A stretch of DNA of 64,000 nt. Origin: Zygnema cylindricum. Lineage: Eukaryota > Streptophyta > Zygnematophyceae > Zygnematales > Zygnemataceae. Made by a program: the position numbers and the translations under genes. Below the pieces are notes generated by a model that saw only the letters and a list, made by a program, of their open reading frames with translations, was not told where the DNA came from and searched no databases. Each line of letters starts with the position of its first letter. The stretch's first letter is position 1. Below, piece by piece: positions 1 through 10,499 of the stretch. The stretch spans positions 1-64,000 of the forward strand of contig JBBHKE010003135.1 in NCBI GenBank assembly GCA_037447655.1, written 5' to 3'.

Positions 1-128
1 AAGTGTGCCACGCAAATATAATGTTGGAATTGACCCGACACAATGGAACGATGGCTTCAGTAAACGAGTTTTCGACGTTTATTGACCTCCTAATGGAACA
101 ACGCTCTTAAAAAATAATTAGAGCATAG

Positions 129-235
129 TTCAAAAGTAGGTGAAAGTAAGCCCATACAATATGCCTATTGTATGCAAAACATACAATATGACCTTAAGAC
201 CCATATTGTAATCGGACCTAACGCCTACTTTTGAA
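129..235. repeat. Small foldback (MITE-like) inverted repeat
   Basis: The ends are inverted copies: TTCAAAAGTAGG at 129-140 and its complement at 224-235. ACAATATG/CATATTGT pairs lie further in, plus a central CATACAATA/TATTGTATG hairpin. Total length is about 107 bp. No convincing target-site duplication is visible, so a MITE is an inference; a decayed palindrome is the alternative. Confidence 0.4.
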
Positions 236-820
236 ATATGAATTATAGTTATTCACGCTTATTAGGAATTTGGAGATTTTTAAAGGAAATCATTTACTCC
301 AATGATGGCGATCCATCAAGAAATTATGTAATCGTACGGCGAACACTACAGGATGCTACATTTTGAACGATGTTCTATCGCGGAGAGTGTGTAATCCACG
401 TGCTCAAAAGTGAATGGTACCACGTAAAAAAAGATTTTATATTGAAAATCGTCAAATATTTTTATCACCAACCAACTTCAACCTGAAATCTTCATTTGCG
501 TACCATGTACGTGTGGATTAGGTCATCGTACAACATAATTCTTGTACTCTTTGCATACTCCTTGTTAGATACCAGCTCAATTTTTTAAGGTTTTGTTACT
601 TTTCTGTTTTTTCGCGTGACGAATGAGCGCTGCCACAAATAGTGAGAGGAATGGGCGCTTACAAAAAAAGCGTGACGAAAGTTCGTTACGAGATTACTTT
701 TGTGATTTCGGTTAGGATTTTTGAATGGATGTATCATGTGCGAAATTTTTGGATTTCCGTTGGTTGTAGACTTGACACGTATGCTCATTATCCAACGTGT
801 CGCGGCTCAAGTTTTTTCTA

Positions 821-854
821 TAAATGGTGATGTACCTCGATACATCACCATTTA
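821..854. other. Perfect 14-bp stem hairpin
   Basis: TAAATGGTGATGTA (821-834) pairs perfectly with its complement at 841-854 around the six-base loop CCTCGA. A weaker GAAGC/GCTTC hairpin follows nearby. Function is unknown. Confidence 0.6.
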
Positions 855-961
855 CAAAAACTTTCGAAGCGAATGCTTCACGATAATAAATCCAACGGTC
901 ATTGTTACCTCCCAGAACTTTGGAGAATTTTGGCAAGATTCTCCTTAATGTTGTTCTCAGA

Positions 962-2131
962 TGTCATGCCGCATCGCGTCGCCGCATTTTAATTATATTT
1001 GATCACATTCTAACTGCATTTTTCTATATATTTGATCCTCATGTAAACGGTTCGTATAAACTAACGTCACACTAATTTGTATTCTGGTATGTTTCGGTGG
1101 CGACAAAACCATACTTTTTTTTGTTGATGCCGTGAAACCCGCGGACAGATTGGATTCCGTACGCGAAGTCGTCAGGCGACGTGAAATCGCGAACATTTTG
1201 AAGTTCGTACGTCTATTCGTTAGGCGCCGGAATTAACGCGAACAAGTCTAAATTCCGAATGTACGATTGGCGAACTGAAGCGCACACCTGGAAATATGTC
1301 AGGACCAGCGCGAATTCGAACGCGCATCTACGGCCGCAGATGATGTAGACGAACGAACGATTGCGATTCGAACTGCGCACGGCGACGCGATTGGTCCATT
1401 TTAAGTCGTGGACCCTTGGAGGTCTCACGCATTTACATGTTGCATAGGAAGGGTTTTTATCCCTAGGCTGTAGATTTTGTAACGTAAGGCAGACAATTCT
1501 GGTTGCCTATTGGCCAAAATCCAAACTAGGCGCATTCAACTACATAGAACGCATGTATTTGCAGTAGGTTAGGCGCTCAGTTGTAGACTTCATACTTAGC
1601 GAATTTTAGGAGAATTTTGTGCTCGCAATTTCAAGAGCACAAGAATTTTTATTTTGGAAGATTTGATCTAAATTTTGAGGATTTGTCTTGTGAAATTGTC
1701 AGGATAGTTTTAGTGACTATTTTTCTGGTCATTAAACGTTCTGCTGCTAAGCTCTTACGTTCTTTCTCTGTAAACCTGCCTTACAAATTAATCTACGCGG
1801 TTCACGCCGAGGCCTAACCGGTTTCCCTTCACTTCTTCTCGCGTCCTATCAAGTGGATTTCTGCTCGGCCTCCTTTCTCAGGCTGTTGCTGAACCTTGGA
1901 TTATGATTGGACAGTTTTGGGTTTGCTTGGGTGGTTTACTGCGTGATAGTGGATTAGGGTTGGCTTCCCTCGTATGTTTTGTGTGTGACTAAATCTGGTT
2001 ATCTCAGATTTGCTCGCAGTTTGTTACATTTTCAGTTTGTGTGTTGTGATAATGAGTTAAATCTTTATTTATTGAACTCCTGTAAGGAATATAAACTGAC
2101 CAAGGAGCCTAGTGGCTATCCGTTGGCTTAA
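962..2131 (+). repeat. 5' LTR of element L
   Basis: Starts TGTCATGCCGCATCGCG and matches, with scattered differences, 10500-11601, 16265-17437 and 17643-18248 plus 25728-26283. The match ends after GTGGCTATCCGTTGGCT (about 2131), where this copy turns into a T-rich leader. No terminal CA and no primer-binding site could be fixed, so the 3' border is approximate. In other copies about 205 bp of shared sequence precedes this start. Either that is 3' untranslated internal DNA or this LTR is truncated on its left. Confidence 0.65.
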
Positions 2132-3222
2132 TATTCCTGTGCTCTTGAAATTGTCAGTTTTTCTTCTATTTACTGCAATTTGACATTTTCAGTTTTGCTC
2201 CATTTTCTGCAATTTGAAATTGTCAGTTTTTCAAAGTTTCTTTATTCCTTGTGTCAATTGGTTTTTCTATTTAGTTTTTGTCAATTTGTCTGTATGTTTA
2301 GATTTCTACTATGCTTTATTTTCATTTCATTTGTTGGTAAGTTTGTTTTTGAGTTGTTGAATTTGTGATTGCTGAACTGTCCGGTATTGTTTTCTCTTCT
2401 TTCTTCCTACCGGATTAACTCACTCAAAACACCTAGCAAAAAAAAAAAAAACACCTTTAAGATATATATATATTTATAAATATTAGGTTGCACGAATTAT
2501 CACATGAAATTACCATTGCTTTATAGTCGGACAGAGCGTGGCCTAGTGTTGATACGTGTGCCCTAATAGGCTACTAACTAAGTTGGTAATTGAGCTGTGG
2601 TGTCTGCTTGACAATTTGGAGTGGAGATAGTGGAGCTGATTGTATTTGGGAGCTCTACAAAACTTTGGTTGGAGCGAACAACCGCAGTTTACCCTTGGCA
2701 ATCACCACATTGCTAAGAGTGGTGTGTTAGTTCACGATGCCTTGCGGGTGCAAGCGCGTGTCAGTATAGTTGTTGATCGTTTAGAGGGAAAGTGAGTGGA
2801 TTAGGTTCACCTAGACCTAATTGTATTGAGCATTTGCACTGTCCCCGCTTTCCATGCTTGCCATCTGGCTGTGTGTGGCCTTGTGTTTTTCTTGTTGTCT
2901 GTTTGGCGTGGAATTTTATTGTTAGATCTGGCCGTTGGTGACCTTGGATAGAAATATTTTCTGCCTGTGGAGCTTTAGATCTGCACCTCCGGGTGCTTGT
3001 TTAGCAAGTTTCTGCCTTTATAGATCTGCCCCTTTGGCCTTGCCCACTCGTTTGCAAGATAAAGGTTAAGGTAAAAGCGGCCTCTTGACTAGATCTGGCT
3101 ATTGTGGCCTTGTTAGAGACTGTTTGAGATTGTTGCCTATGTATGTGGTATGGTTTAGCATTTGTTGCACCTCGTATAGGGCGTATCCATTAGCGGATTT
3201 GTTTGTTATCTCAATCATTTTT
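2132..3222 (+). other. Leader / 5' untranslated region of element L
   Basis: No coding signal. The first part is T-rich with repeats of the words GAAATTGTCAGTTTTTC and CTGCAATTTGA. An A-run sits near 2440-2453 and a TA-repeat near 2463-2480. A convincing tRNA-complementary PBS was not found. Confidence 0.5.
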
Positions 3223-4620
3223 ATGCCCACTGATTGGGATAATCTTGACCACTCATACGGATCTACACGTAGTGGTAGAACTTTGCGTTCATCAAATTTT
3301 GATCAATCGAATTTATCAAATTTGGTTCCTTTGACGTTAAGTCCTTTAATCGAATCTAGAGCATCTTCTACTCGTTCAGATTTAACCACTGTCTCATCTT
3401 TGTCATCCATTCTTTCCACGCTACTTGTGGAAGAGGTAGATAATGAAAGGGAACTGATTCAGATTTTCTTTCTTTTTGGTCTCCGTTAGCACCGATTCAG
3501 GATTTGAATTCGACTAACTCGTCTCTTTTGATGGACTCCACATTGGAGGGTACTCATGGTAAACTTCAATTCTGCTTTTCTGGAATGAAATATACCATGA
3601 GTTTATCTCATTTTCGAATGCTATTCGACACTGAAATGCGAGATATAGCTTTTCGTTATCAAGATAGATTTGACATGCGTGTCGCTTTCTCCCTTTTTGA
3701 GCGTTATCTTCGCAAGTCCGCCCTTACCTTATATTCGCGCAAGTATGATGGCATATTTGCGATGACTGAATATTCTCCACAGTTTGTTGGTATGCTTGAG
3801 GCAATAGGTCAAGCAGAAATTCCTTATCAAACTGCAATTCTCGAGGGCTTAGATGCACTTGGCAATGTTCTTTACCCGGATGTGGCGGAGGTTCCCCACC
3901 AATATGCCATTGCAGCCCGAGCCGCCGTCCCGGCACGACCCAGGATAACTATTCCGTTACGAGACCCTCTCACCATAATATTTAATTTGTTGCAAGAGTA
4001 GTATCGCATGCAAAATCCTGACCAAGTTAAGAAATTAATGAATTTTGAGCGTAAACCAAGAGAAACTGCTCCCGCTTTACGAGCCCGCATGGAGACCTTG
4101 CGAGAAGTGTTACCTGATCTGATATCAGATGCCGAAGCTGTCTAGAAGTTTGTTGGACAGTTTCCTTTCCAGTCAAAGAAATTTATTCAAAGCCATCTTA
4201 CCCCAACATACTATCTCAGATTTACGTTCGACCAGGCAACTCAATACGCTGTAGAATACGAGATGCCAAATTGTTGGTGGGAGGCCTGCGATCAACCAAA
4301 AGCCCCTCAAAAAGAACCCAACTTTTTTCAATTCACCAATTCTTCGTAACTTGGGGCCAAATAATCGGCCACCAAGGGTCCCATCTATGGGAACCTCACC
4401 AAATCAACCATCCAATCGGATTTGTTTCCAATGTGGTAAGATCGAGCATGATGCTCGGATGTGCCCGGATAAATCTACGACGTGTACATACTGCAAACAG
4501 ACTGGCCACTTTGTGCATTGTTGTCACATCAAAAACCCTGAATTTTCATATCAAAATCAGATTCGAAATGGTGGCATACCGGCTAGATCTGCCAAAGTAG
4601 TCCAACCAATTAAAGAGTAA
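3223..4620 (+). pseudogene. gag: gag of element L with two CCHC zinc knuckles (broken)
   Basis: Gag-like polyprotein of a gypsy element, which would form the particle and bind genomic RNA. I take the Met at 3223 as likely start because the preceding codons look non-coding. The frame is interrupted near 3487, then continues 3504-4001, reads past a stop at 3999 and another at 4142, and resumes with the nucleocapsid part in the 4351-4620 ORF. That part shows CFQCGKIEHDARMC (the usual Gly before His is Glu) and CTYCKQTGHFVHCC, two CX2CX4HX4C knuckles. The part between is charged and Arg-rich, as expected of gag. No gag is made intact from this copy. Confidence 0.7.
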
Positions 4621-4672
4621 AAGAAAACTCTCCACCTACAGTGTCTCGTAGAGTAAAAGAGAGAGAGAGGAA

Positions 4673-5910
4673 ATGCAAACTCAAATGGCCACTATGATCA
4701 AAGACCAGTTTGCAGCCCTTATGGCTCAAATGAAACCGCCAACTCACTTAACCGGTATGGCTCGTACAGTTGTCCACCTTCCCACGCTAGCTGGTCGAGT
4801 TTTACGAGATTCAACCATCCAAAAGTGGGCAACCACATTTGACAAGGGGACAGTCGTTCACAATCGCGAGGGTAAACAGTCTAGCACTCGCGTACCATTA
4901 TCATTTTCAAAAGAAACCGCAACCAATTTGCCCGAAACAGCTTCCACCATCACGGCTGAAGCACTCACTATTATGGACCGCTCTATTCAGGACAGCCATA
5001 GGGTTAAGGAAAGATTATGTATTTTGTCTACTATGATTTCTGATTCACCCAACCTAAAAACTACGCTCACATCCATCCCATTTGCAACATTACAGGCTTT
5101 ACAAATGAACTGTAATCTTGATGCTCTTAGGCCTATCTCTACCGACGAGCGCAGTTCACTTGACCCACACATTAGTTTCCTAGATAATGGGAATGGTGCA
5201 TTTTCAGTCAATGGTGTCATTCCATCATTACCACTTATGGACACCGGTGCAAAACCAATTATCTTGGAGTCATCTTTTGCACTGAAACTAGGTCTGACTG
5301 GTGATAAACTTCAGTCCACTTCCACACCTTTACTCACCTCAGCGGGAACAACCAAACCAGTTTGGGCATTACAAAAGATCCACTCTGTTTTCGGTTTCAC
5401 AATGGTACAGAATCTGATTTTGCAGAAGTTCGTGCTCACGCGTTGGTCACCAAATGTAGTGATTATGAGTGTTTAGTGGGGCAAGATGTGATTTTCAGAG
5501 TAGGAGGCGGCGTTGATATGTACGATCAGACTTTTTCCTACCGTCCTACCAATTATCCGGAAAAGAAAATATGTCTCCCTCTAATTTCAGCACGCCAACC
5601 CATACCCATTATGGCTCACGCAACCCAATCTGTACCTGCTTATTCCGCAAATTTGGTGGGATTTGAAATTTTTCATTCTCATTCCGCAAAGGAAATTCTG
5701 CCCGACAGTCCTTCTTTGCCTGAACTTTTCGATAATCCAGGTTTTATTATTGATTCTCGCGAGTTTTATCACATCTACAAACACACCCTTCAGATTCCTT
5801 TATTGCGGGTTCCCCCTCTTCCTCATATTTTTGTAGATCCTTTTGGATTTCTTCCTATTAATTGGAAACCAATTCAGGTCAAACCTCATCAAGATGGTCT
5901 AGTCAATTAA
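4673..5910 (+). pseudogene. pol: Aspartic protease region of element L (frameshifted)
   Basis: The first ORF (4673-5476) has a Gln/Met-rich start and reaches LMDTGAKP, whose DTGA at 5240-5251 is the retropepsin catalytic motif. Downstream hydrophobic and Gly residues fit a retropepsin-like fold. Between about 5362 and 5476 the reading shifts to a second frame (5362-5910) that carries the C-terminal part, about 180 codons with no obvious domain. That frame runs through stop TAA 5908-5910 directly into the methyltransferase-like motif I at 5911. Protease tail and methyltransferase were therefore probably one polyprotein in the ancestral element. Confidence 0.65.
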
Positions 5911-6922
5911 GACCTATTCGCAGGCATAGGTACCTCTCTACTCTCATGCCTTCGCAACGGATTACTTATCTAGCACTACTACTCAGTTGACACTGACCAT
6001 TTAGCTCGGAAAGCCTAAACACATCACTGTAATCTTTTACACGGACAATATCCACATCATTTCTCGAAATCTGCCTTTGCTCACATGCATTCAACATTAT
6101 ATCAAGATATTCGTTTGATAGGAAACCAACTTCTTCTCGATGTGGAACCAATCGATCTTCTCTTTGCCGATTGGGAGTGTCAGGGAATGTCACGAGCAGG
6201 CAAAGGTCTCGGCTTAGCTGATCTCCGCACCAAATTATTCTTTGAATTAATTTGTATCATGCATTTTTTGCAATCTTTCGATTGTCTATTGGGATACATT
6301 TTTGGAAAACGTGGCAGCCTATAACGATCCTCGACCTACAGTGTTAGTTGATTACAAGCGGATAGAAGTATTAATTGGTCCTCCTCTTATCATTGATGTC
6401 GCTCGTCACGGGTCCTTAGCTTATCGCGTTCGATCTAAATGGACCAACTTGATTGATATTGGATGCCTTACAGAAGGAAATATTTGTGTCAAACCTCCTT
6501 TTACAAATATTAAGACTGCACTTTTTCCTTTTCACAAAGTCCAAACCTGTTTGCAACCTGATCACCCACCAAATTACAACATTAACGTCTCAGGCCAACC
6601 AGTCAAAGTTCTCCCCACTCTAGTGTCTTATCCACAATCTCATGCTTTCTCTGGTGATGGGCCCGGCCTGCTCAGAAATAGTCATACAGGCGGCCTACAT
6701 GAACCTACAGCCACAGAACGGAAACACCTTATACATTTCCTTCCCAACACTACGGTTGCCCATGGTCTCACAAAACGACAGCTGTGCATCCTTTTAGGTC
6801 GTGTCATGGACCCTCAATCTCTCTCATTTGTCTTAGGCCTCGGATTTGTAGCGGGTCGTTACGCACAAACCCATCCGTCTCAACCAGCAAGGGGGGGGGG
6901 GGAATGCATCACCAATTTCTAA
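5911..6922 (+). pseudogene. Cytosine-5 DNA methyltransferase-like domain inside the gypsy polyprotein
   Basis: The motifs appear in the order of C5-methyltransferases: motif I DLFAGIGT (5911-5934, SAM loop); an acidic motif-II-like VDTDHL (about 5986-6003); motif IV DLLFADWECQGMSRAGKG (6154-6207) with the candidate catalytic Cys codon at 6178-6180; GLADLRTKLFFEL after it; motif VI ENV at 6305-6313; a motif-VIII-like IDV...YRVRSKWTNL; and a C-terminal stretch KRQLCILLGRVMDPQSLS resembling motif X/DNMT3-type ends. The Pro normally before the catalytic Cys is Glu here. Stops lie at 5971 and 6016, and one frameshift lies between about 6241 and 6305. It sits between protease and RT. Retrotransposons with cytosine methyltransferases are known from dinoflagellates and Klebsormidium. 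The gene assignment is firm by motif; activity and exact family are inference. Confidence 0.82.
6888..6904 (+). promoter_or_regulatory. Internal polypurine/poly-G tract (possible central PPT)
   Basis: AGCAA followed by twelve G and AA lies at the end of the methyltransferase reading frame, before the RT. It closely resembles the purine tract at 10281-10298 near the element's 3' end. It may be a central PPT, a slippage-prone site, or a relic of the recombination that brought in the methyltransferase. Confidence 0.35.
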
Positions 6923-7044
6923 ACACATACCTACACGATCTCTTGTCACCCTTAGAGGGACACCTTCTCAATTTTTTTCTCTTCCCATCCTTTATATAAC
7001 CTTCTCCTGATTTCACAATCTACGATTTTTTCAACCCTAGCCAC

Positions 7045-8217
7045 ATGTCATGGTCCCTTCCGGCATATACTACTGCCCAATCTGCTCCCTCTAGTCATAT
7101 GTCAACACCTCCCCATTGGACTGCAGCCTTTCCTACTCGCAGCTGGCACCATTGGACAAACTGCTTACAGGAAACACCGGTTGTTTACTCATTAGGTCAG
7201 TCACTTATCGCGAATGAACAACTAGCTTTTGCAAAAGCCATGGAAGAAATGAGGATTAAATGTTCGGAAACTCCTAAGTGGAAATTTGGCTCAAATCTCT
7301 CTCAATCTGAACATGATCTACTGAACGAAGTGATTCTCCAGAATATCGAAGCTTTTGCTTTCTCTATGAATGATCTTGGTAGCCATACCACCTATAAAAT
7401 GTCTATAGACCTAGAAGACGATCGTACCATTTTCAAGCCAAAACACCGTTTATCCGAAACAGAATGGGAATTAGTGGACCAACGGTGCGCTAAGTTAGAG
7501 GAAGCTGGCCTCATTTATCGGTCGGTTTCTTCTTTTGCAGCACCCACTGTCATGCCCAGAAAAAAAGATGCCGAAGGAAACTTTACCGATCGCAGGATGT
7601 GCGGCGATTACCGTGAACTCAATGCTAGAACGATACAAGATCGACATCCAATGCCATTGGCCGAAGAAATATTTGATCATGTACGAGGCGCTAAATATTT
7701 CAGGATTCTCGATTTACGACAAGGATTTAACCAAATTGAAATAGAGGAGAAGGATAGGCCTAAAACCGCCTTTTGGGGTAGGGATGGTCGTTGGGAGTGG
7801 TATATCATGCCTTTTGGACTTAAGAACACCCCGGCAGTTTTTCAAAAAGTAATGGATTCACTTTTAGGTGGTTGCAAGTTTGCACGATGTTATATTGATG
7901 ATTTGATTATCGCCTCTGCCACAATTGAAGATCACGCAGCTCATATCAAATGGATCCTAACTGAACTGAAAAATGTCGAATTAAAATGTAATCCAACTAA
8001 ATGTACTTTCGGGTCCGTGGGTATGCCTTACCTTGGACATTTCATTTCCTCCGAGGGAGTCACACCACTTGAAGCGAAAACCGAGGCTATCAACAAATTG
8101 CCAACCCTTATTGATCTCACGAGTCTTCGAGCCTTCCTACGATTAGCCAATTATTATCGCAGGTTTGTTTCGAGTTTCAGCACTATCGCTTCACCATTGA
8201 ACGATTTGCTCAAGTAA
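7045..8217 (+). CDS. pol: Reverse transcriptase of element L (longest open pol segment)
   Basis: Open for 390 codons. It shows the gypsy RT series: a proximal region ending FKPKHRLSETEWELVDQ, MCGDYRELNART, motif A FRILDLRQGFNQI, IMPFGLKNTPAVFQKVM, the catalytic YIDDLI, then YLGHFIS and the connection LRAFLRLANYYRRFV. Both catalytic Asp positions of YIDD and the motif-A Asp are kept. The start Met is only the first in the open segment; in a live element this would be part of a polyprotein. It ends at a stop replacing the link to RNase H. This is the best preserved domain of L. Confidence 0.9.
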   Translation: MSWSLPAYTTAQSAPSSHMSTPPHWTAAFPTRSWHHWTNCLQETPVVYSLGQSLIANEQLAFAKAMEEMRIKCSETPKWKFGSNLSQSEHDLLNEVILQNIEAFAFSMNDLGSHTTYKMSIDLEDDRTIFKPKHRLSETEWELVDQRCAKLEEAGLIYRSVSSFAAPTVMPRKKDAEGNFTDRRMCGDYRELNARTIQDRHPMPLAEEIFDHVRGAKYFRILDLRQGFNQIEIEEKDRPKTAFWGRDGRWEWYIMPFGLKNTPAVFQKVMDSLLGGCKFARCYIDDLIIASATIEDHAAHIKWILTELKNVELKCNPTKCTFGSVGMPYLGHFISSEGVTPLEAKTEAINKLPTLIDLTSLRAFLRLANYYRRFVSSFSTIASPLNDLLK

Positions 8218-8265
8218 GAAGTTCTTTTCGTTTAGGGACCTGATCAGATTTCAGCGTTCCAAAAG

Positions 8266-8649
8266 TTGAAAGATGCCCTCTCTAGTTCTCCAATCTTCCG
8301 ACCTCCTAATCACAAATTACCTTTCTGCCTACAAACAGACTTCGGAAAGCCTGGCATTGCGGCCATCTTAACTCAGCGTGAACTAACAGGAGAAGAATAC
8401 GTGGTCTCTAACGCAAGCAGGAGTAATAATCCTGCGGAGTCAAATTACAGTAGTTATGAAGGAGAATGTCTAGCAGCAGTTTGGGGTATTGTACACTTTT
8501 GTCACTACCTTTACGGAAAACCGTTTACCCTTCTAATCGACCATCAGCCTTTACATTGGCTGATGACGAACGATAAACTGTCACGAAAATTAGCGCGATG
8601 GGCTTTAATTTTACAAGAATATGATGTGGAAATAATTCACCGTCCATGA
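8266..8649 (+). pseudogene. pol: RNase H of element L
   Basis: RNase H of gypsy type that would degrade RNA in RNA/DNA hybrids. Visible: FCLQTDFGKPGIAAIL (first catalytic Asp), YEGECLAAVWGIVHF (catalytic Glu), TLLIDHQPLHWL (Asp), and the usual end of the tether, EYDVEIIHRP. It is separated from RT by a stop at 8215-8217 and followed by stop TGA at 8647, where the linker to integrase should continue. Confidence 0.82.
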
Positions 8650-10064
8650 TTACTTAGTTTAAATGCAGACAGCATTTCCCGAAATCCTTTGCCAAGGACC
8701 ACAGATAATGGAGTTCGACAGGATTTAGATGACGACTTAGCTACTATCTCAACAAGGTTTTACATCACACATTCTTTAGCCTCGCTGCCCCACTCTCGTT
8801 CTACCCTGGATCCATGGTGAGACGGAGAACTAATTCTTTTCCTCTCCTCACAAACCTTCCGACCAGGCACTATATCCGAGGAGGAGGAACGACTAAAGAA
8901 AAGGGCTAAAAATTATCTTTGGTTAGGTGGCACGTTAGTTTGATTGTTAGCGGACAGTAGTCACAGACACGTGCCTCGCGTGACTGAACGCCTCTCGCTG
9001 ATTGAATAAATTCACTCTGAGCAGGGTCACTATGGGACCAAGCGCACCTTAAGCTTGCTGCTTGCACGCTATTGTTGGTCTAGGATGCAATCTGATGTCG
9101 CAGCGGTATTGCAAAAGTGTGCAATATGTGATCGTCTCCGTACCTTTTTTAGCAACCAGCAGACTACCCTCCAACTATAACCCATCAAGGGGTTATTTTA
9201 CCGCTCGTCGTGCGATCTAGCAAGCCCCTTCGCGATATCCCGGAGGGGGAAACAATATATAGTGATCATGATTGAAAATTTTAGCAAATGGGTTGAAGTA
9301 GTAGCGTAACCACACAAAACTGCTAAGCTCACAACCGCCGGTTTTAAAGAACATGTCCTTATGAGATACGACGCTCTAGCCGAAGTCCTCACATATCAAG
9401 GGACTGAATTTCGCGGAGAATTCCAAAAAATGCTAGATGACGCTCTCATAGACCATCGTCGAACAAGACGCGATCATCCCCAGGATGATGGATTGGCGGA
9501 ACGTGCAGTTCAGACCTTCAAGCGAGCATTACGCAAACATTGCTTGGAGAAACATATAACGGTGTGGGACGAGTCACTTGGCTATATTGCCATGGGGTAT
9601 TGAATGTCGGTATAGGCAAGTTTTCCTAATTTTCGGCCGTACTATGTCTTATTTGGGGGTCAACCCTTGCTGGGTAGGAATATCCAGAAAGTCGCAAGCT
9701 TTCCTCTTCCCTTACAATCTGACAAGGTTTTCTAGAAGAACTTACTAACAAGGCGCTGCTTTTTGCGTGAGAGATGCCCATGGCTTTTGACAACCTGCAG
9801 ATCGCCCAGCACAAAGATACTTTGCGCTTTGCCACTACACGCAGCGGCAGTTACCGGCCCCAGTACAAGCCTTACCGAGTGGGATATTATTTCTACTTAC
9901 GGCCCCAATCTTTCGATACCTTGGACACAGATATTTCACCTCATATTCTCCAAATAATCGAAGAATATACGAATTGCATGTTAGGACTTCAAGGAGCAAA
10001 TACTCGAACCTTGCGGGAGCATTCGAAGAACTGTGCTCCATGTTATTTACCGGATATGTTCTAG
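8650..10064 (+). pseudogene. pol: Integrase of element L (several stops; second catalytic Asp changed to Tyr)
   Basis: After a decayed linker (8650-8980) an HHCC zinc finger is readable: IHSEQGHYGTKRTL, then KCAICDRLR near 9111-9141. The core follows, with DLASPF near 9215, the open piece 9361-9603 and HPQDDGLAERAVQTFK holding the Glu. In the second catalytic block the expected Asp codon is TAT at 9394-9396 (TYQGTEF), so the DDE triad is broken. Stops interrupt before the core and at 9601. A C-terminal segment (9774-10064) has RVGYYFYLRP and ends NCAPCYLPDMF. That ending leads directly into the PHD-like domain. Confidence 0.78.
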
Positions 10065-10067
10065 GAC

Positions 10068-10301
10068 ATGGACCTTATGCGTATGCCTATCACGGAGGCT
10101 ATAGAATGCATACTTTGCAACCAAGCCGACGGAGAAACATCAATGCTTCTATGCGACCATTCCAACCAGGGATTTCACAGGGAGTGTTTCGTTCCTCCGT
10201 TAACAACATTCCCGACGGTCATTGGTTTTGTCACGGCTGCCGAGAAATACCTCTCGTATTGGCCAGCTCTTCGACAGGCTAAAGAGCTGGGGGGGGAATA
10301 A
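10068..10301 (+). pseudogene. PHD-finger-like zinc domain at the C-terminus of element L pol
   Basis: The ORF begins three codons after the integrase tail stop. It reads CILC (10107-10118), then SMLLCD, GFHRECFVPPL, a PHD signature (C-x2-C...C...H-x2-C). The last zinc pair, WFCHGC (about 10226-10243), is present but in the adjacent frame, so one frameshift separates it. The fourth ligand is Ser instead of Cys (CDHS). PHD fingers usually read histone H3 tails; in a retrotransposon this would fit targeting of integration, as chromodomains do in chromoviruses. The fold call is by pattern. Stop TAA at 10299 directly follows the G-run. Confidence 0.75.
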
Positions 10302-10499
10302 ACTGAGCCTCTTAGCTTCCTCTCTCACTCTACCTTTTCCTTTTCTTGTGATATGTTTATTTGTTGTTTGCTGCCTATACAAATTTTTGCTACCAATTCT
10401 TTGCTATGTCACAACCTTTTTTGCTGATTTCTTCATCCTTACCTTTTGCTGCTGATTGTGTTGCATATTTATCATTTCGTTTCTCACATACACGATAGC
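10281..10499 (+). promoter_or_regulatory. Polypurine tract and 3' untranslated region of element L
   Basis: AAAGAGCT plus eight G and AA (10281-10298) is a PPT candidate. About 200 bp follows that recurs before each L-type LTR unit (16061-16264, 17439-17642, 26284-26492). If the PPT abuts the LTR, the LTR starts near 10304 (TGAGCC). If the LTR starts at 10500, this is 3' UTR. The sequence does not settle it. Confidence 0.5.

Larger units (their letters stand above)
1..961. other. Unassigned DNA left of element L
   Basis: I see no gene here. The ORFs are short, overlap on both strands and show no recognisable domain. The stretch holds a small foldback and a perfect hairpin (listed separately). 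It ends abruptly where L-type LTR sequence begins. It could be the inside of another old transposon or intergenic host DNA. Confidence 0.5.

Noticed and set aside
2180-2368. Phe/Leu-rich 62-codon ORF as a membrane peptide
   Set aside because: It arises from the T-rich leader of L, which gives Phe/Leu codons by composition.
10068-10301. PHD-like ORF as part of a host gene
   Set aside because: It follows the integrase tail within a few codons, on the same strand, and precedes the L 3' end. No host exon structure is seen.
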